NCBI RefSeq assembly: GCF_963259705.1
Contig: NC_081849.1
Span: 57,198,093 to 57,262,092 of the forward strand
Length of the DNA: 64,000 nucleotides
Direction: 5' to 3'
DNA from: Myotis daubentonii
Taxonomy: Eukaryota; Chordata; Mammalia; Chiroptera; Vespertilionidae
Part shown: piece after piece, positions 1-13,289 of the stretch
How the letters are laid out: each line of letters opens with the position of its first letter
Position numbering within the stretch: position 1 is the stretch's first letter
Program-made: the position numbers and the translations under genes
Notes under the pieces: generated by a model
Seen by the model: only the letters and a program-made list of their open reading frames with translations
What the model was told of the DNA's origin: nothing
The model's database searches: none

Positions 1-1699
1 TGTGGGTGGGCCAGGTTTCCACTCACAAAGTTTGGAAAAAAGATTCTCTGGGCCTCCTATCTTCTACATTCAGTCGTACACATGCTTTCTATTTCCAGCA
101 ACCATTTAATATGTTCCTGGTCCCAGAGGAATTCCAATGGATTTTTTATCCTTTAAAATGTGATTTTTTCACTTGTCTCTGAGGACAGGTACATTAAATA
201 AAGACAATAATTAACATCATATACAATATTCTTAAAAACATTAGGAATGTTCCATAAACCCGCATGTAATACTTCTCTCATTCCAGAGTCCATGTTCACG
301 CGAAGGCCTGAAAATGGGGTCAGGATTCTCGATAGGAGGGAAAATGGACTCTTTGTTTATTTGACAAAGAAAGTAAATTTGTGAAGCATAAATATATATT
401 CAAATAATGCATTGCTTAATGCCCACCAAAGTGGAAGGAAGGACAGTCAAAATGAAAGTTCTGGTAATTATCAAATAATTGAATTAGAATGAATCGGTAG
501 ATAGAACAGAGGTCCTCTGAATCCACATAATAGATACTGCAAAATTATCTACATATGTGTACAGAAAAGTAAATTGTATGAATTAGGCCCAACATCTTCA
601 AAACAGAAGTTTTCAAAGAAATAGGAGGGAAATCTAATAACCGATGAAACGGGCCAATACTAAGCAGATCAAAGTAAGAGTTCATCTTAAGGATTAGAAA
701 ACATTAGAAAAACTTTCATCTCACTTCAACTATTTATAAATTACATGGGTTCTATTAATGAAAATTGCTTTAATTTAATGAATTGTGCTTTTAAAAAGAA
801 AAGAAGAACAAGCTTTCAATATTGAATCACTGCATTTTAGAACAAATTTAAATTAATGCCATCAAGAAATTCAACTCATACTTCTGATGAATAGAAACTC
901 ATTAAGTTATAAGCTATCATGGAAACTCAGAGCAAATGCTTAACAACCCATTTGTAAATCTTAACAGAATAAAATGCCACCAAAACTAGTAGACTGAAAA
1001 ATAATGACATGTAACAAAAGGTAGGAAATAAAATAAATGTACTTTGCATAAATTATTAACCACACAAAAGATTTAAATGTTTCTATTTATCCAAAGAATT
1101 AAAAATAAATGAGTTTTATATCAGTACAAATGTTACATTTGTGTACACTTTTTTCAAATCTTATTTAAAAGATCAAAGAAGTAATGAGCCCAAAACTTCA
1201 CATTTTAAACAGTCAATAGAAAAAAACTAACATTACTTTAAAAGATGTTTTAAAAAAACAAAATGAACATTTTTTTTTCAGTTACTCTAATAGTGATTTC
1301 TCCTATAAGAACATAACTTTGCCACTGCTGTATTATGGCACAATTATCTGAAGCATTACATACATCTACAACTAACATCTCTACTATCCATAAGATTTTT
1401 CAGAATAAAAAGTTAAAAGCAATCTATTGATTAATATGAAGCCTAGATTTGTTTAGCTAACCTTATTTTTAAAATATAACTATATTTATTTATTAACTTT
1501 TCTCTGAACAAACATCAATCAATCAAAACCAACTGAAAAGTGAAAAAGATATTAAAATTAATAGAAAATGACATTAAGATCATTTAACAACTGTGTTCCA
1601 TGTATTTAAAAATCTACAAGAAAGAATGAGCATGTTAGGTAGAGAAAAGGAAATGTAAAATAGTCCTAAACCTAACTTCTAAAGAGAAAAACAAGATCT

Positions 1700-2130
1700 G
1701 AGATTAAAAAATTAATAGCATTGGAGGGGTTAACAGCATATTAGACATGGCAGAAAATATGATTAGTGAACTTGAAAATATAGCAACAGAAATAATTTAA
1801 AATGAAACTTTGAAAAAGGAAATAAAGACTATGACTCAAAGAATAAAAGAAAAAAATAAACAGAGCACCAGTGAAATATGGATCAACTTCAAACAGCCTA
1901 ATATACAGGTAACCAAAGTCCCTAGGTAAGGAGAAGGGCAGAAAAAATAATGAAAAAATAATGGCAAAAAGTTTCCAAGTTGAATGAAAATTTAAAAACC
2001 ATATAACACACCTTAAATAGACACAGACCCCCCCCCCAAAAAAATCCCAGGCTTATAAAGAAGCAGAAAAATAGGGTCCACAATAAAGAAATAAATACAC
2101 TTTTAACTGACTCAAAACTGAAAAAGATGT
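1700..2130. repeat. A-rich L1-like relic
   Basis: Adenine-rich text such as GGCAAAAAGTTTCCAAGTTG and AATTTAAAAACCATATAACA resembles old L1 internal sequence. There is no intact frame. Confidence 0.4.
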
Positions 2131-3398
2131 TCAAATTAACAAAGATATTAAAATTATAATGGTATACCATAGATTCTAAAGTTGAGCACAGAAAAAGATA
2201 TACAAAGGCCCCAAATCAAACTTGTAGAGAAGAAAATTACAATGCCTAAGATGGAAAATGCACTGTATTTATTTTTTTTAATTCAGGCCTAGGCATGTCT
2301 GCACACAGAGAATCGAACAATGAGATACACTTTCATGACCTATGAGTGCTGAGTGAACTTGCATGGCCAGAATGGTTAAGAAACATCTGCTTAGCACATG
2401 CGTTCATGATGGTGTAAGAGTAAGCTGCGGAACACAGATCACTGAGTGAAACATCACATTCTGTTGATACATTGTAATCATAGCATATAAGTTTGAAGAT
2501 ACCTTTGTTCCATATTATATTTATGATTATATTTATGACAAGGCCACATCTACTTACTGGATCCAGGCTTCTGGGTCCATTTAATTGAAGAGGATAGATT
2601 GCAAGAAAACAAACAAACAAACAAAAAAACCTCCTTCAACTATTAATATTTTAAGTATCTAATGGGCCAATCAGTATATTTCAAAATCCAAATAAAATGC
2701 AGAAATAGACTAGGAAAAGAAACCTTCAACTATCTTCCATAATCTTTGATTCAAAGTTTTGTCTTGGTCAAAATAACCTAATATTTCTTATTAATTAAAT
2801 ATATAAGTAAATGCTACACACATGAACTAAAAGATAAAATTAGTGTTCCTAAATGCAAGTTTTTTACTTGCTCAATATGATAGTGATCCACTTAAAGTTT
2901 ATTATTTTGAAATAAAAAAGAATGCCTCCTCCAAAAATGTTGGAAAGTCACCCCCTAAATTCAGTTTATAAGAGAAAAACTGTCCCACTTAGGAATGAGA
3001 AACATTTAAAGTTTAATCCTATATTTAAGAGTGAAAACAGAAAATGAATTAAAAGAAGAGCATAGTAATCATTTATTCACACAATAAGGTATACTTTCTA
3101 ACATGAACAATGAAGATAAGATTTATAAAAACTAAAAACATATCATCTGTAAATTAGACAATTATAATTGTTGAATGAAACAAAATTTCTTTTTCTAAAA
3201 GGCAAAATGGGGGAAAAAAGGAACTACCAAAAAGAAAGCAGGATAACATAAAACAAAATAGTGAAATTCATAAAATTTAAATTTATACAGAGCAAATAAT
3301 GTCCTAAAACCTCAGGTAGAACAGTAATATCCTTCTTAATAGAATGTAGCTATTACTTGAGAAGTAATTTCTATTTAGTTCCTCATTCCCAGTCTCCT

Positions 3399-3518
3399 TC
3401 ATTTCTGCAAGTTGCCACAAAGCATCTGCCATATTTGTAGAAAGCAGTCCTGAAACAGGTGAAAGAGGAATGTCAAGGCAAGTTCAACTCTGTAGTCATT
3501 TGTGAATGCCTGCTCACA
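3399..3518 (-). CDS. Possible terminal coding exon (weak)
   Basis: A strong acceptor-like sequence (TTTCCCCCTGTCTCAACACAG) precedes an open frame of 39 codons starting CEQAFTNDYRVELALTFLFH and ending in TGA at 3401-3399. Its phase 0 start fits the phase 0 end of the exon at 11804-11896. No donor is needed if it is terminal, and an AATAAA on the minus strand lies about 320 bases further on (near 3071-3076). The phase fit alone has a one-in-three chance, and I have no homology for it. Confidence 0.2.
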   Translation of the reverse strand, partial: CEQAFTNDYRVELALTFLFHLFQDCFLQIWQMLCGNLQK

Positions 3519-4227
3519 CTGTGTTGAGACAGGGGGAAAGAGCCTGAGCACAGGGGTATGAAGGGATGACTCCAAGAAGAAATAGTTTTGCCCTATAACA
3601 CTCAAATTTTAAGGATAACAACAATCAGGCAAGCGAACACGAGAATAATGGTGTTTCAGGTAGAAAAATTCACCAGAGGAAACATAGGTATGTCAGGTAA
3701 CAGGGGACCTGTGGGAACTACCTCAGATGAGAGCCGCCGCAGGGCAAAGTGTTCAGCGAGAGTAAGGACCTTGACATTGAGCAAGAGCCAGCCCAGGCCC
3801 AGCCTTCATAATCTGACTGAGCTTTGTCCTGTAGGGTTGCAGAGCTTCTGAAGATTTTAATAAGGAGAGTGGCTTGAGCAATTAGCAATTAGCAAAAGTT
3901 GTAATGGTGGCTAGGATGAGGTCAAGATTGAAACACAGAGACTTTGGGAAAGGGAGAGTTCCTGAGGGAAGAAGATGAATTCAAAATATTAAACGTTAAG
4001 CACTTGAACATTCCTGTAAAACCTTAGAGAAATGATGAAGACTAGAGATAAAAATATAGAAATTGGTACATGAGCAATACTTTAATCATGAGACTTGATG
4101 ACTCAGGGAGTATATGTCCATTAAAGAAATATCTAACAGATATTTTAGGTCACGATACTAACTAGCTGTAGCGAATAGGTCATTTAGGAATAAGAAATCT
4201 AAACCAAAGTTTAGGAAACAACAGTTC

Positions 4228-4425
4228 ATGGGTGCAATCCAGCCTCCTGTTTTTTTGTAAATAAACTTTTATTGGAATACAACCACACCATTTTTAAAAA
4301 ATCTTATCCTTGACTGCTTTTGCACTATAATAGCAGAGTAGAATAGTTGCACCAAAGACATATGGTCCACGAAGCCTAAAATATGTCCTACCTGGCCCTT
4401 CATTAGAAAAATGCGCCAACCCTTA
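4228..4425 (-). mobile_element. Old hAT-type MITE relic
   Basis: TTGTAAATAAACTTTTATTG, GACTGCTTTTGCACTATAAT and ATATGTCCTACCTGGCCCTT match a very common ancient mammalian DNA-transposon relic. The ends are blurred. Confidence 0.65.
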
Positions 4426-5073
4426 GTATAAAGAAGTTATCTCAGATCCAGGCAAAGAAAATGGCCTGGGTTACCTCTGGCAAAATGAGAGCACACTAGT
4501 AAATGATTTTTAAATCATTTTCTCCTCTAACTATGTGGTTTCTATTACTTGAAAAGGGCAAGTATTAACATTCCTAATGAATGTCATGTGGTAAAGTGAA
4601 ATGAGCATGAGGCATAGTCTTACAGCGAGATAATGGCATCTATGATAACCAACTCTCAGGACTGGTCTGAAGATTAAATGGGATCATGGATTTTAAAGAA
4701 AAGAATGGTGATTCATTATTTCAAGTATTCAGTAAGTGTCTGTTGTTATTAACACTAGCAAAATTATACTAATAATATGCATTAGCAGGCAACATTTGTT
4801 GGGGAAGGGCTGAGATTTATAAATGTAGTGCAAGTTCCATCTCCTACAAATGGGAAGAGCTCAACACACAAGATTACAGTTGGACTCTTGCTGGCTTAGC
4901 AAAAAATTCAGTACTCTGTCATTTCCATAATCATAGGAAACTTTTAAAAAATAGAAATGGATGCTTCTCTCTCAAAAGACCTAGAAATGGGAATAACACT
5001 CAAAGTATTCAGAAGAGACATGCAGATGACTTGAACCTGGCATGTCATTCCCACATAAGAATTTCCAATGCTG

Positions 5074-5297
5074 TCCTAGCTGGTTTGGCTCAGCAGATAG
5101 AGCATCGGCCTGCAGACTGAAGGGTCCCAGGTTTGATTCCAGTCAAGGGCACATGCCTGGGTTGCGGGCTCGATCCCCAGAAAGGGGCATGCAAGAGGCA
5201 GCCAATCAATGATTCTCTCTCACCATCGATGTTTCTATCTCTCTCTCCCTCTCCCCTCCTCTCCGAAATCAATAAAAATATATTTTTAAAAAAGCAC
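5074..5297 (+). repeat. Ves SINE, full length
   Basis: The tRNA-derived head (TAGCTGGTTTGGCTCAGCAG, B-box-like GTTTGATTCC) is followed by the CT-rich body and an AATAAAAATAT tail. A 16-bp direct repeat AGAATTTCCAATGCTG flanks it at 5058-5073 and 5298-5313. This is a clear target-site duplication from L1-type retroposition. Confidence 0.95.
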
Positions 5298-8200
5298 AGA
5301 ATTTCCAATGCTGACACTAACATCTCACAACACTTGCTGCATCCCACCCTAGCAGGTACCAGTGAATCAAGTGCCCCAGCATTTAAGTAGAATAAGTTAA
5401 GCTTCAAACGCCCATAAAATAAAACCTCTCATGCCAGGAAAACTTCATCATACTATACTTTTCAAAAGTATCACACGTACATTTATTATAAACGGGGTTC
5501 GAGCCAAAGCATGTTTGGAGCAAGGAGCTTTTTGCACTGATTCCATCACCTTTCTATGCTTTCAATAAAGAACAGTTCAGGCTTCCCAGAAAACTGTGGA
5601 AGCATATTTATATTAGCATATGTATTACATGAATTTATTATTAATTATAGACATATAACATTTAATTTTAAAACTTCAATGATGTTAAAAATAGGTGGTT
5701 CCATCTTTTTAAAGAAATAGCATAACATATTAAGCTAAAGAATGTTCCCATTATTTAAAATACAAAATCCAGTACACACACACAAAAAAACCTAACAAAA
5801 TTCCCAGGCATATTTTTTGAAAAATTGAGTGACCAAACCAGTTGTTCAATTTCTTTTTTAGGGCTAAAATTAATACTAGCTCACTGACAAAGAAGGCTAG
5901 TTTCATTTATTTTGCCTCCTGTGCATTTCATGTTAAATTTCATGCACTGATTTATTAGGACAGCCCTGGCAAATAAATTCACAAATAATTTTGCTCATCT
6001 GACTAAGCTCAGTAAACTATTTAAAATATGAAAATGAATAGTGATTCCAAGCCTGGTGCTTAATTGAGAAAAATAATTATTCATAAAACATAGGAAAGGT
6101 CTTCTGCAATTCATTTATTTGCACATTCCATTAGAACATAATTCTATCTGAAAATGAACAACCTATATTCACTAACAGAGAGAATACTAGAAATGTGTGT
6201 CCTGTGAGAATCATGTCTTTACACATCATCAATTGCATATGCTTTACAATTAATCTTAGAGGATTTCTATATCCCACAACACACACTTTCCAGTGACCAT
6301 TGAGTCATAAGCAAAGATCTCCTAAACTTAAAATAACAATCAATTCTTTCTATTCAATACCTTCTACAAGAATGACTTCATTCCTCATCGCTGTGTTAGA
6401 TATGAATCCTTTCATAACTGAAATTGCTAAAAGGTATTTTAAAGCACAGTTCTTTAGATTTTATTATTGATTTAGGCAGGAAATACCTGTGACTTATAAT
6501 ATTAGCAGAAAACAAATGAAAACATTTGTAGAATTTGTTGAAATGATTGCATTTCTGCCACTGTAGCTGTGTACAACCATGAAAGAGAAAACTGCAATGT
6601 ATCTTAATTATAAACATCCAAAGATTTCAACATACAATAAAGTTATACTTTTCTGAAAGACAAAATCAAAGTAGCCATCAAGGTACAGTAGCAACATGAT
6701 CGAGATGGAAGTAGAAGAGGTATTTGGACTTACTCCATAGTCATTCATTGCCAATTAAATACACATAAAATATCCATTCAAAAATACATACGAATAAATT
6801 AGGGCTCTGTAATACATATGTATAAATATATCATTAATTATAAAAGTATAATATAAAAGCATATAGATATAAATAAATCCAATATGGAGGCAGTAAGAAT
6901 TACAACAGCTCTCTTTGTTTGTTTTATAAGAACTTGTGCCATAATAACACATTTTCTTAGCCTAGTGGTAATAGGGTTAACAGGAGGACACACACATAAC
7001 AAAGAGTTAAGTAAAAGTTGAAAAAGATACATTAAGAAACTTAACAGGATCACATGGCTTAAAAATTAAATTCAATAAAGGCTCAATACCCTGTGAAGCT
7101 AAAGTAAGAACTCATTAGCACTTAAAAGAAGGAATGTATATGCTTTTTCAATTGTCATTTGTTCTTTATTAGGAAGAAATATTAAATTCATATATGTGTG
7201 TATATGTATATTTTTAATCTTGTTCCATCTTATTATTTAACACATAAAAGTAACAAGTGTATTTGATACACTGCATATTGGATTGATTCTGTTCCTGGCT
7301 TTGCCATTGGTGAGTTGTAGAACCTTCTGGAAACAATTTACATCTCTGTGACAGTTCCCCCAGATGTGAAAAGTATCAAGTGCCAATGGATGATGGTTTT
7401 CTATTTTTTTATTTGCTGACATGTTCAAATAGTAAACATTTTGAAATATTTTAAATATCATATATTCTGATCTGTTATGTCAATAAACTACTTTCCAGTA
7501 ACTAGAACCAAATTAGGCACTTTTGAAGGTTTATTTAAAATTTTCAAAGCATTAAAATCCCACATGATAATTTATGCTTTGTTGGAGTGAATTCATGAGG
7601 AGATTCTTATCTCTCATAAAGCGCCAATAAAGTTGTCTAAATTGTCAGAGGAAAGAACTCTTGTGTAACTGTCCAAATAGTTATTGTAAAATGATTTTGC
7701 TGTAGAAGGGTGATAAACTACTTCATTAAGTAAAATTAAAGAGTTTGTTTCAATTTTGAACTTCTATTTAGATTTGTTGCCAATTACTTTGGGCTATGTT
7801 CATTGAAAAAAAAAAATAAGCTTTAAATAAGAATATACTGTTCATTGTCTCATCTGATAGTAGTACCAAGGGATATTTTGTAAAAATCCTACCAGATCCA
7901 AATAAATTAGAATCCCTATTTTACTTTCTAAACCTGTGGAGGTATTTTTCAGAGCTTTCATAATCTTGACTAGAAAAACAGATGTAGTTAGTTTTGTCTC
8001 CTGAAACTCTCTTATCCATTGTCACACACAAAATAACAAATCATTCTCAGCCAAGAATTCAGCCTATAATTCACTCTGGGCACTTTTGAGTTTTGTTTAA
8101 TTTAGACAAAAGCCTATGTTCTTTCAAGTGATTTTTATACCAGAAACTTTATGAAATTACCTAATACTATTTTGATAAATTCAATATATTATTTTTCTAA

Positions 8201-9772
8201 ATACCTGTTCATCATTATTGAAGTAGTGAACAAAACACATGATAGGAATAGAAAATAGAAAACTGAGCATGTCCCAGGTTGATGGCTATTGTAGCAGGTG
8301 ATTTCAAAAAGAGCTTCCAGATAATACCCTTGAGAGTTGCCAACTGAAAGGTGTTAGCAATACTATATACCCCTTGGTAACCACAAAGAAGAGAAGGCTA
8401 AGTAAGAGTAACTTCAGTCAACTCAGGATAAAGACTCTGGCTCCATGATAACTTAACAGGACTAAACAGCTTCAGAAATCACATTTGAAAAGGACTCTCA
8501 AACATAATTGCTGCGCTATTTAACTGTACGAAAGAAAGTATTGTTTTTCAATGTTCATAAGGTGTTCTTGTTGAGACATAGAAAGGATTCGAAATTTTTT
8601 AAATTCCTTTATGCCAATCAGTCTCGAATTTAAAAAGTGTTGTTTTTCTTTCAAGTAGGGCATATTCTCCTAGTATAAGGTGTGCTTGTTATCTGAGTAT
8701 GTATTTCCAAAGGCCTGAAGTTAAAAGACTGCACAGGATACAAAATAGACCCTCACAGATTCTCTGAGAAACAGAGCACTTATTAAGTGACCCCATCAAA
8801 CTATGTCTGCCCACTTTAATGCTGGCATGGAGTTTAGCCAAAATCGTCAACAGTCCCATTAGTCAGTCTCGAGCTGATTGCAGAAATTTGGAAAATTCTG
8901 ATAATTCAATATAATGAAATTAATTTACATCTACCAAGACATAGGATGTCATTAAGTTGATCAAATTAACATTGGTAAATTCCTTCAATCATACTCAACA
9001 CCATCAACAAATAAGAACTTGGCAAAATTACACAACTTAAAATATATAAAAAGAAAATAAGAATAGAAGTCCAAAAGAGCATGTTGATAATCAAAGTATT
9101 AATAAAGGAAATGTTTACAAAACTGAGTATGTCCAAAATATTTTTCAGAAATGATCACTTGAAGAAAATCACATTATCATATAATGTCTACAAGATTATG
9201 CAAAAAATTTTCATTTTTGCAAACATAACCTAATTTTCTTAAATAGAAGATAAAATAGAATAATTTAAATAAATATACTAGTTCTTTTAGGATAAAGTCC
9301 TAATTATTTTTTCTACTCTTCAAGTAAAGTTTTGTTCCTTTCTTTAAGTAGCCTCTACCTACACCAGTTTATCTTAGATATGAAAAAACCTTCTACATTT
9401 ACTGTTTCCTAACCCATTTCACTTTCATAAAAGCCAGAGAGAATTTGACATTGTAACAATCAAAACCCATGCAGAACCTGAAATGAAATCTAACTATGGT
9501 AAATATCCATTCTTTACTCTACTTTCCCAGTGATTTGCTCCATCCTAAGGATATAGATTCTAGATATGTTCCAGTGACATATTCTTGTTGATTTTAATAA
9601 TAACCTTAATATCAGCACACTGAGTCTACCTATGCAATAAGAAAATAACAGGTGAACAAATATTAATTATAATAATTGGAGTGACAACTCTCTAACGTAA
9701 ATTTTTATAATGTTTATAGAATGTAGATTTACAGTATACAGACTTATGATATTCACACTAGTCTGAAAGACA

Positions 9773-9959
9773 TCCTATATAATAAAGAGGTAATATGCAA
9801 AGGGTCGTTTAGCTACAAGCGGAGGAGAGGTACAGGAGGGTGGGGCAGAGAGCTATAGCGGTGGTGGGCGGGGTGGCCAACTGAGGCAAGGGGCAGCGAG
9901 CCACTTGCACACTGATTTGCACATGGATTCGTGCACAGATTCGAGCACAGGGCCACTAG
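9773..9959 (+). mobile_element. HeliBat-type non-autonomous Helitron (short)
   Basis: It begins TCCTATATAATAAAGAGG and ends with a decayed GTGCACAGATTCGAGCAC palindrome followed by CTAG. There is no transposase, so it relied on an autonomous Helitron elsewhere. The flanking bases are A and T, the usual Helitron target. Confidence 0.88.
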
Positions 9960-10469
9960 TTCCCTCTATAAATAGAGGATTGCCCATCTTTTCCCTAGTT
10001 TGATACAGAACACCAGGTAGTCACACAAATTCTTGCATTTACTCTGATACATAAAATGGAACGCAACAGAAGCCAACAGAAAATTAAATTCAAATATTTA
10101 CAGAAGCAATACAAAGGACTGAGTTTGAGATACAACAGTGGAAAAGAAACAGAAGAATTAACAGTTTAAAAACTGTCTGTGCATGTGTGTTTGATAAAGA
10201 GAGACAGAGGTAGAACAAAATTTCAGAAGTGACACAGATGCCCAGCCACCTGGGTGCCTGCCACAAGGGTACTGACACTAAGAAAGTCAACTTGATGGGG
10301 GATAGATCGGATACGCCAGGTGTGAGAAGATAGCGAAGGAAGTAGTTAATAGAATGTTGAAAAATGTATGACTGAAGCTGGGGAATCAGATTAAAGCAAT
10401 GCAAGTACACTTTGAGTCATCTCATCCAAACTGGAAATAAAAGGAGCTAGACTATTAAATAAAACTAAC

Positions 10470-10680
10470 ATTGTGTGCCTGCCAAGGGCCCAGTACTGTG
10501 ATGTCAACAAAACTTTGCATGCACTCATTTTAATCCTAAAAGATTTAAGAGGTAGGGTTATTAGCCTCATTTCTGAAGTGAAGAAAGTAGCCTCATAAAA
10601 GTTAAGAAACCTAATCAGGGAACTGAGTTATTCTGAGATCCAGGCCTTGCCCTCATCACAGCACTGTACTGCCTTTTCAG
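10470..10680 (-). repeat. MIR
   Basis: Phrases such as GCACTCATTTTAATCCTAAA and TTATTAGCCTCATTTCTGAA are the reverse complement of the MIR core and flanks. Confidence 0.65.
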
Positions 10681-11803
10681 AATAATATTTGGGAACATGG
10701 ACCAAATGAAATTTCTAAGCAAGTTATAATGTGAAGAAAAGAACAGAGAGCCAAACACAGAATTCTGAACTTACCACTATCCTACAGAGCCTTAGAGCCT
10801 TCCAGCACTGGGTACGTTTTCATAACGTTCTTAAAAAACTTCAATTAAAACATCCATTAAAATCAGTCAAGTGGAACTTAGATTTCCATAATCAGCAGGA
10901 CCCAAGCAACTTATCCTTGGGGCATATAACCAATACAACAAACAGGGCAGTGAATTAAGCCTCCTTCAATTGCTAATTTGTTTCTACTTGCACTGCTTAG
11001 TCTAGAGTTGCGTCTTTATAGTGCGAATTATCTTTATTCTGTATTAATGCTCTTACTAACAAGAATTAGATTTCCACACTATGGAACAGGCCTGAGCTTT
11101 AGGAACTTGGCAATTGCTAAGCACTTGTTTGGAGAATTTCATGTTGGGAACCCCTTCCTACAGCAAAATGCTACAGATCAGACAAGGCTCCTCAGGCAGT
11201 GTGGCGGGCCTCGCCTCTAGTTTTCTTTCTTCTTGGTTTTGCTCTCAGATATTCCCCTCTGCTACACAAGTAAATTCTTTTAGTCTTTCACAGAAAGATC
11301 TCTCCAAAAGTTGTATGGGCTATTCTTCTGGGAATTCTCTTTGATTTGTTGCTCACTCGCCTTTTGCTGTCCATGTAACAGAGAAGATGAAACAACCTAA
11401 GAGTAAATTTTCTCTCATCTGTTTTTTTCCTCTCATTTTTTTTTTAACTTCAGGATTTCTTCTCTAATGGGATCCTGGTAATATGCTAAATAAAGCTCTT
11501 TCACACTATCCAAACTGCTAGTCAATGCAGCAATACATTATGAGACTTTAATAAAGAAAAATAAACGAAATTGGTTCCTAGGTTGAATTACATTGTTTTC
11601 CAAACCTGTCAGTTCAACCAAAGAAGAAGAGGCAGTCGATAGAACTCATAGTAAGGGAGTAAGTTCAAGAATCTACAAAGAAGAGTTTCTTCTGTAGGGT
11701 TTGAATGGATTTCCTCTGTTTGATGGAATTGTGTTAAATAAAAAGTTGAATTCCAAAAAGGAAGCATATGTTTGGAGAGAAAAGTTTGCATTAATTCACT
11801 TAC

Positions 11804-11896
11804 TGAAATAACAACAACAGGATACAAAACAGAAAGATGACTCTCTTTAAGCATATTCAGTAGTTTCTGGGTTTCTTCAAATGCAGAGAGCATAAC
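11804..11896 (-). CDS. Coding exon 8 of 8 seen (31 codons, phase 0 to 0)
   Basis: The acceptor is CTTTTCTGGTCTTTCAG and the donor GTAAGT after GTTATTTCA. It encodes [20 protein letters not shown] and then [11 protein letters not shown]. The longer open frame reaching to 11609 is intronic read-through past the donor. The helix-like first half followed by a short hydrophobic beta-like tail gives a hint of an alpha/beta element but no named domain. The transcript must continue to at least one further exon below 11804. Confidence 0.85.
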
Positions 11897-12367
11897 CTGA
11901 AAGACCAGAAAAGTAAAAGGAGGTGAAAAGAATTTTTTAAATTATTTAAAAGTTAATTCAAGGAGAAAACATGAGAACTTCTATACAACCACTCAAAATA
12001 TTTATAAAGCTCAATTTTTAATCAATTTTAAAGAGCACCCATAAGTTTATACCTATTAAATGTGTACCAGTTATTAATTTGTACCTGTATAGTCTTATTT
12101 GCTTTATACCAAGTACAAAATAGAAAACTGAAAATACTGTCCAAGGAAATATCAACATCTTCTCATGATGAGAATTAGCTTGTTAGAAAATGTTATTCTC
12201 CGATTTCAAAAGATAAAAAATAAAACTTCCAAGTGCATATTAAATGACACAACTCACCTATCAAAATCTTAAAATCAAATATTTACTGATCAAGAAACAT
12301 AGATTCTCTTCCCCATTACATGTGTAAGATCCACAAGTGCTTTCGGTCATTTGTATTTACTACTTAC

Positions 12368-12460
12368 ATTCACGCAAACAAAACTGTAGCATTGCTCTAA
12401 GATGATTTGCTGGAGATCTCTGCCAGCATGACCCAGAGGCCCAGATGTGACTTTCACATG
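12368..12460 (-). CDS. Coding exon 7 of 8 seen (31 codons, phase 0 to 0)
   Basis: A clean pyrimidine-rich acceptor TTTCTCTCCTAG and consensus donor GTAAGT bound 93 nt. It encodes [20 protein letters not shown] and then [12 protein letters not shown] second frame is open across the exon, but only the phase-0 frame continues without stop into the exon at 11804-11896. The segment combines a Gly-rich turn with a hydrophobic stretch. Confidence 0.87.
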
Positions 12461-12777
12461 CTAGGAGAGAAATAATAGAGGGGGAAAACGGAGTTTCCAA
12501 ATGAGATAGAAAGACCAAACATGAACATAAACAACTTGGTTATAAATGAATACAAATTTGCTGCAGACACAGAGAGTCAAGGACCATATGTAAAAATAAA
12601 TAATTCTGGCTGAAGTTTATGAGGTTATCAAGAGAAAAAGCATTTGAACTAGTCCATAAATAATGATTATTATTTTAGCAAACAGGGATATTGGGAAATT
12701 ATTTCAGATAAGAAAAATACGTTAAAAAGGCACAGGATATATTCCCGTACAGGCAAGTAGCCAGGGGCGTTTCTTAC

Positions 12778-12842
12778 ACAAAGAATGTATCGCAGAGAAT
12801 GTTGGAATAAAATTGAAAGGTTGGTTAGCTTGTTGGAGGATT
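12778..12842 (-). CDS. Coding exon 6 of 8 seen (65 nt, phase 1 to 0)
   Basis: The acceptor is AACATGCTTCCAG and the donor GTAAGA. After two bases completing a Glu codon it encodes SSNKLTNLSILFQHSLRYIL and a final Cys. This is exactly the phase-1-to-0 exon required to connect the exon at 17762-17882 with the exon at 12368-12460. The sequence has a heptad-like spacing of Leu/Ile suggesting a helix. The exon sits 317 bases upstream (in transcript sense) of the next one, within a compact three-exon cluster. Confidence 0.8.
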
Positions 12843-13289
12843 CTGGAAGCATGTTAAATTACGACAGTTACAAAGAATAGGTTTAACAAAACCTGGAGTG
12901 ACCAGAGGCCAGGAAAGCAATAAGAAATTATTATATGTGACAGAGAAAAGAGTTGAACTAGGGCAATAATAATAATAAGATAAAAGAAGAGGTGAAGAGA
13001 TAATTACTAGTGGTAGTCCCAGACTAGATTTAGAAGGAATGGTACATATATTACAAACACTTACCTAATAAGATTTTTATTCCATATAGTTCAATATTCT
13101 AATTAATTTATATTACAACTTAATTACGAAACAAGGGATCTGTTTGGAGATATATATTACATGAATGTGTGTGTAATTCCTTTTAGATTAAATCTAAAAT
13201 TGTGAATTTGTCATTAAAGTACTCCAGATCTACAAATATATTATATTCAAATCTTAACCATCCAACTTCACTCTTCAACACAAATATTC

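Larger units (their letters stand above)
1..11803. other. 3' intron or 3' flank of the gene, AT-rich, with old repeats
   Basis: No further convincing exon was found apart from the weak candidate at 3399-3518. Identifiable content is an old L1-like A-rich stretch (about 1700-2130), a hAT relic (4228-4425), a MIR trace near 4620-4760, a Ves SINE (5074-5297), a short Helitron (9773-9959) and a MIR (10470-10680). The stretches 1-1700, 2630-3390, 5400-9770 and 10700-11600 show only AT-rich unique-looking sequence to me. Confidence 0.6.

Noticed and set aside
4560..4630. GTAAGA donor-like site near 4620
   Set aside because: It falls in a MIR-like relic and has no acceptor with an open frame.
5080..5150. 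tRNA-gene-like A and B boxes in several places
   Set aside because: They are the heads of Ves SINEs; no cloverleaf or CCA-end context for a functional tRNA.
11609..11803. Extension of the exon at 11804-11896
   Set aside because: The frame runs on past a consensus GTAAGT donor; the extension is intronic.
13065..13105. Candidate exon with GTAAGT donor near 13063
   Set aside because: No pyrimidine-rich acceptor and no phase fit.
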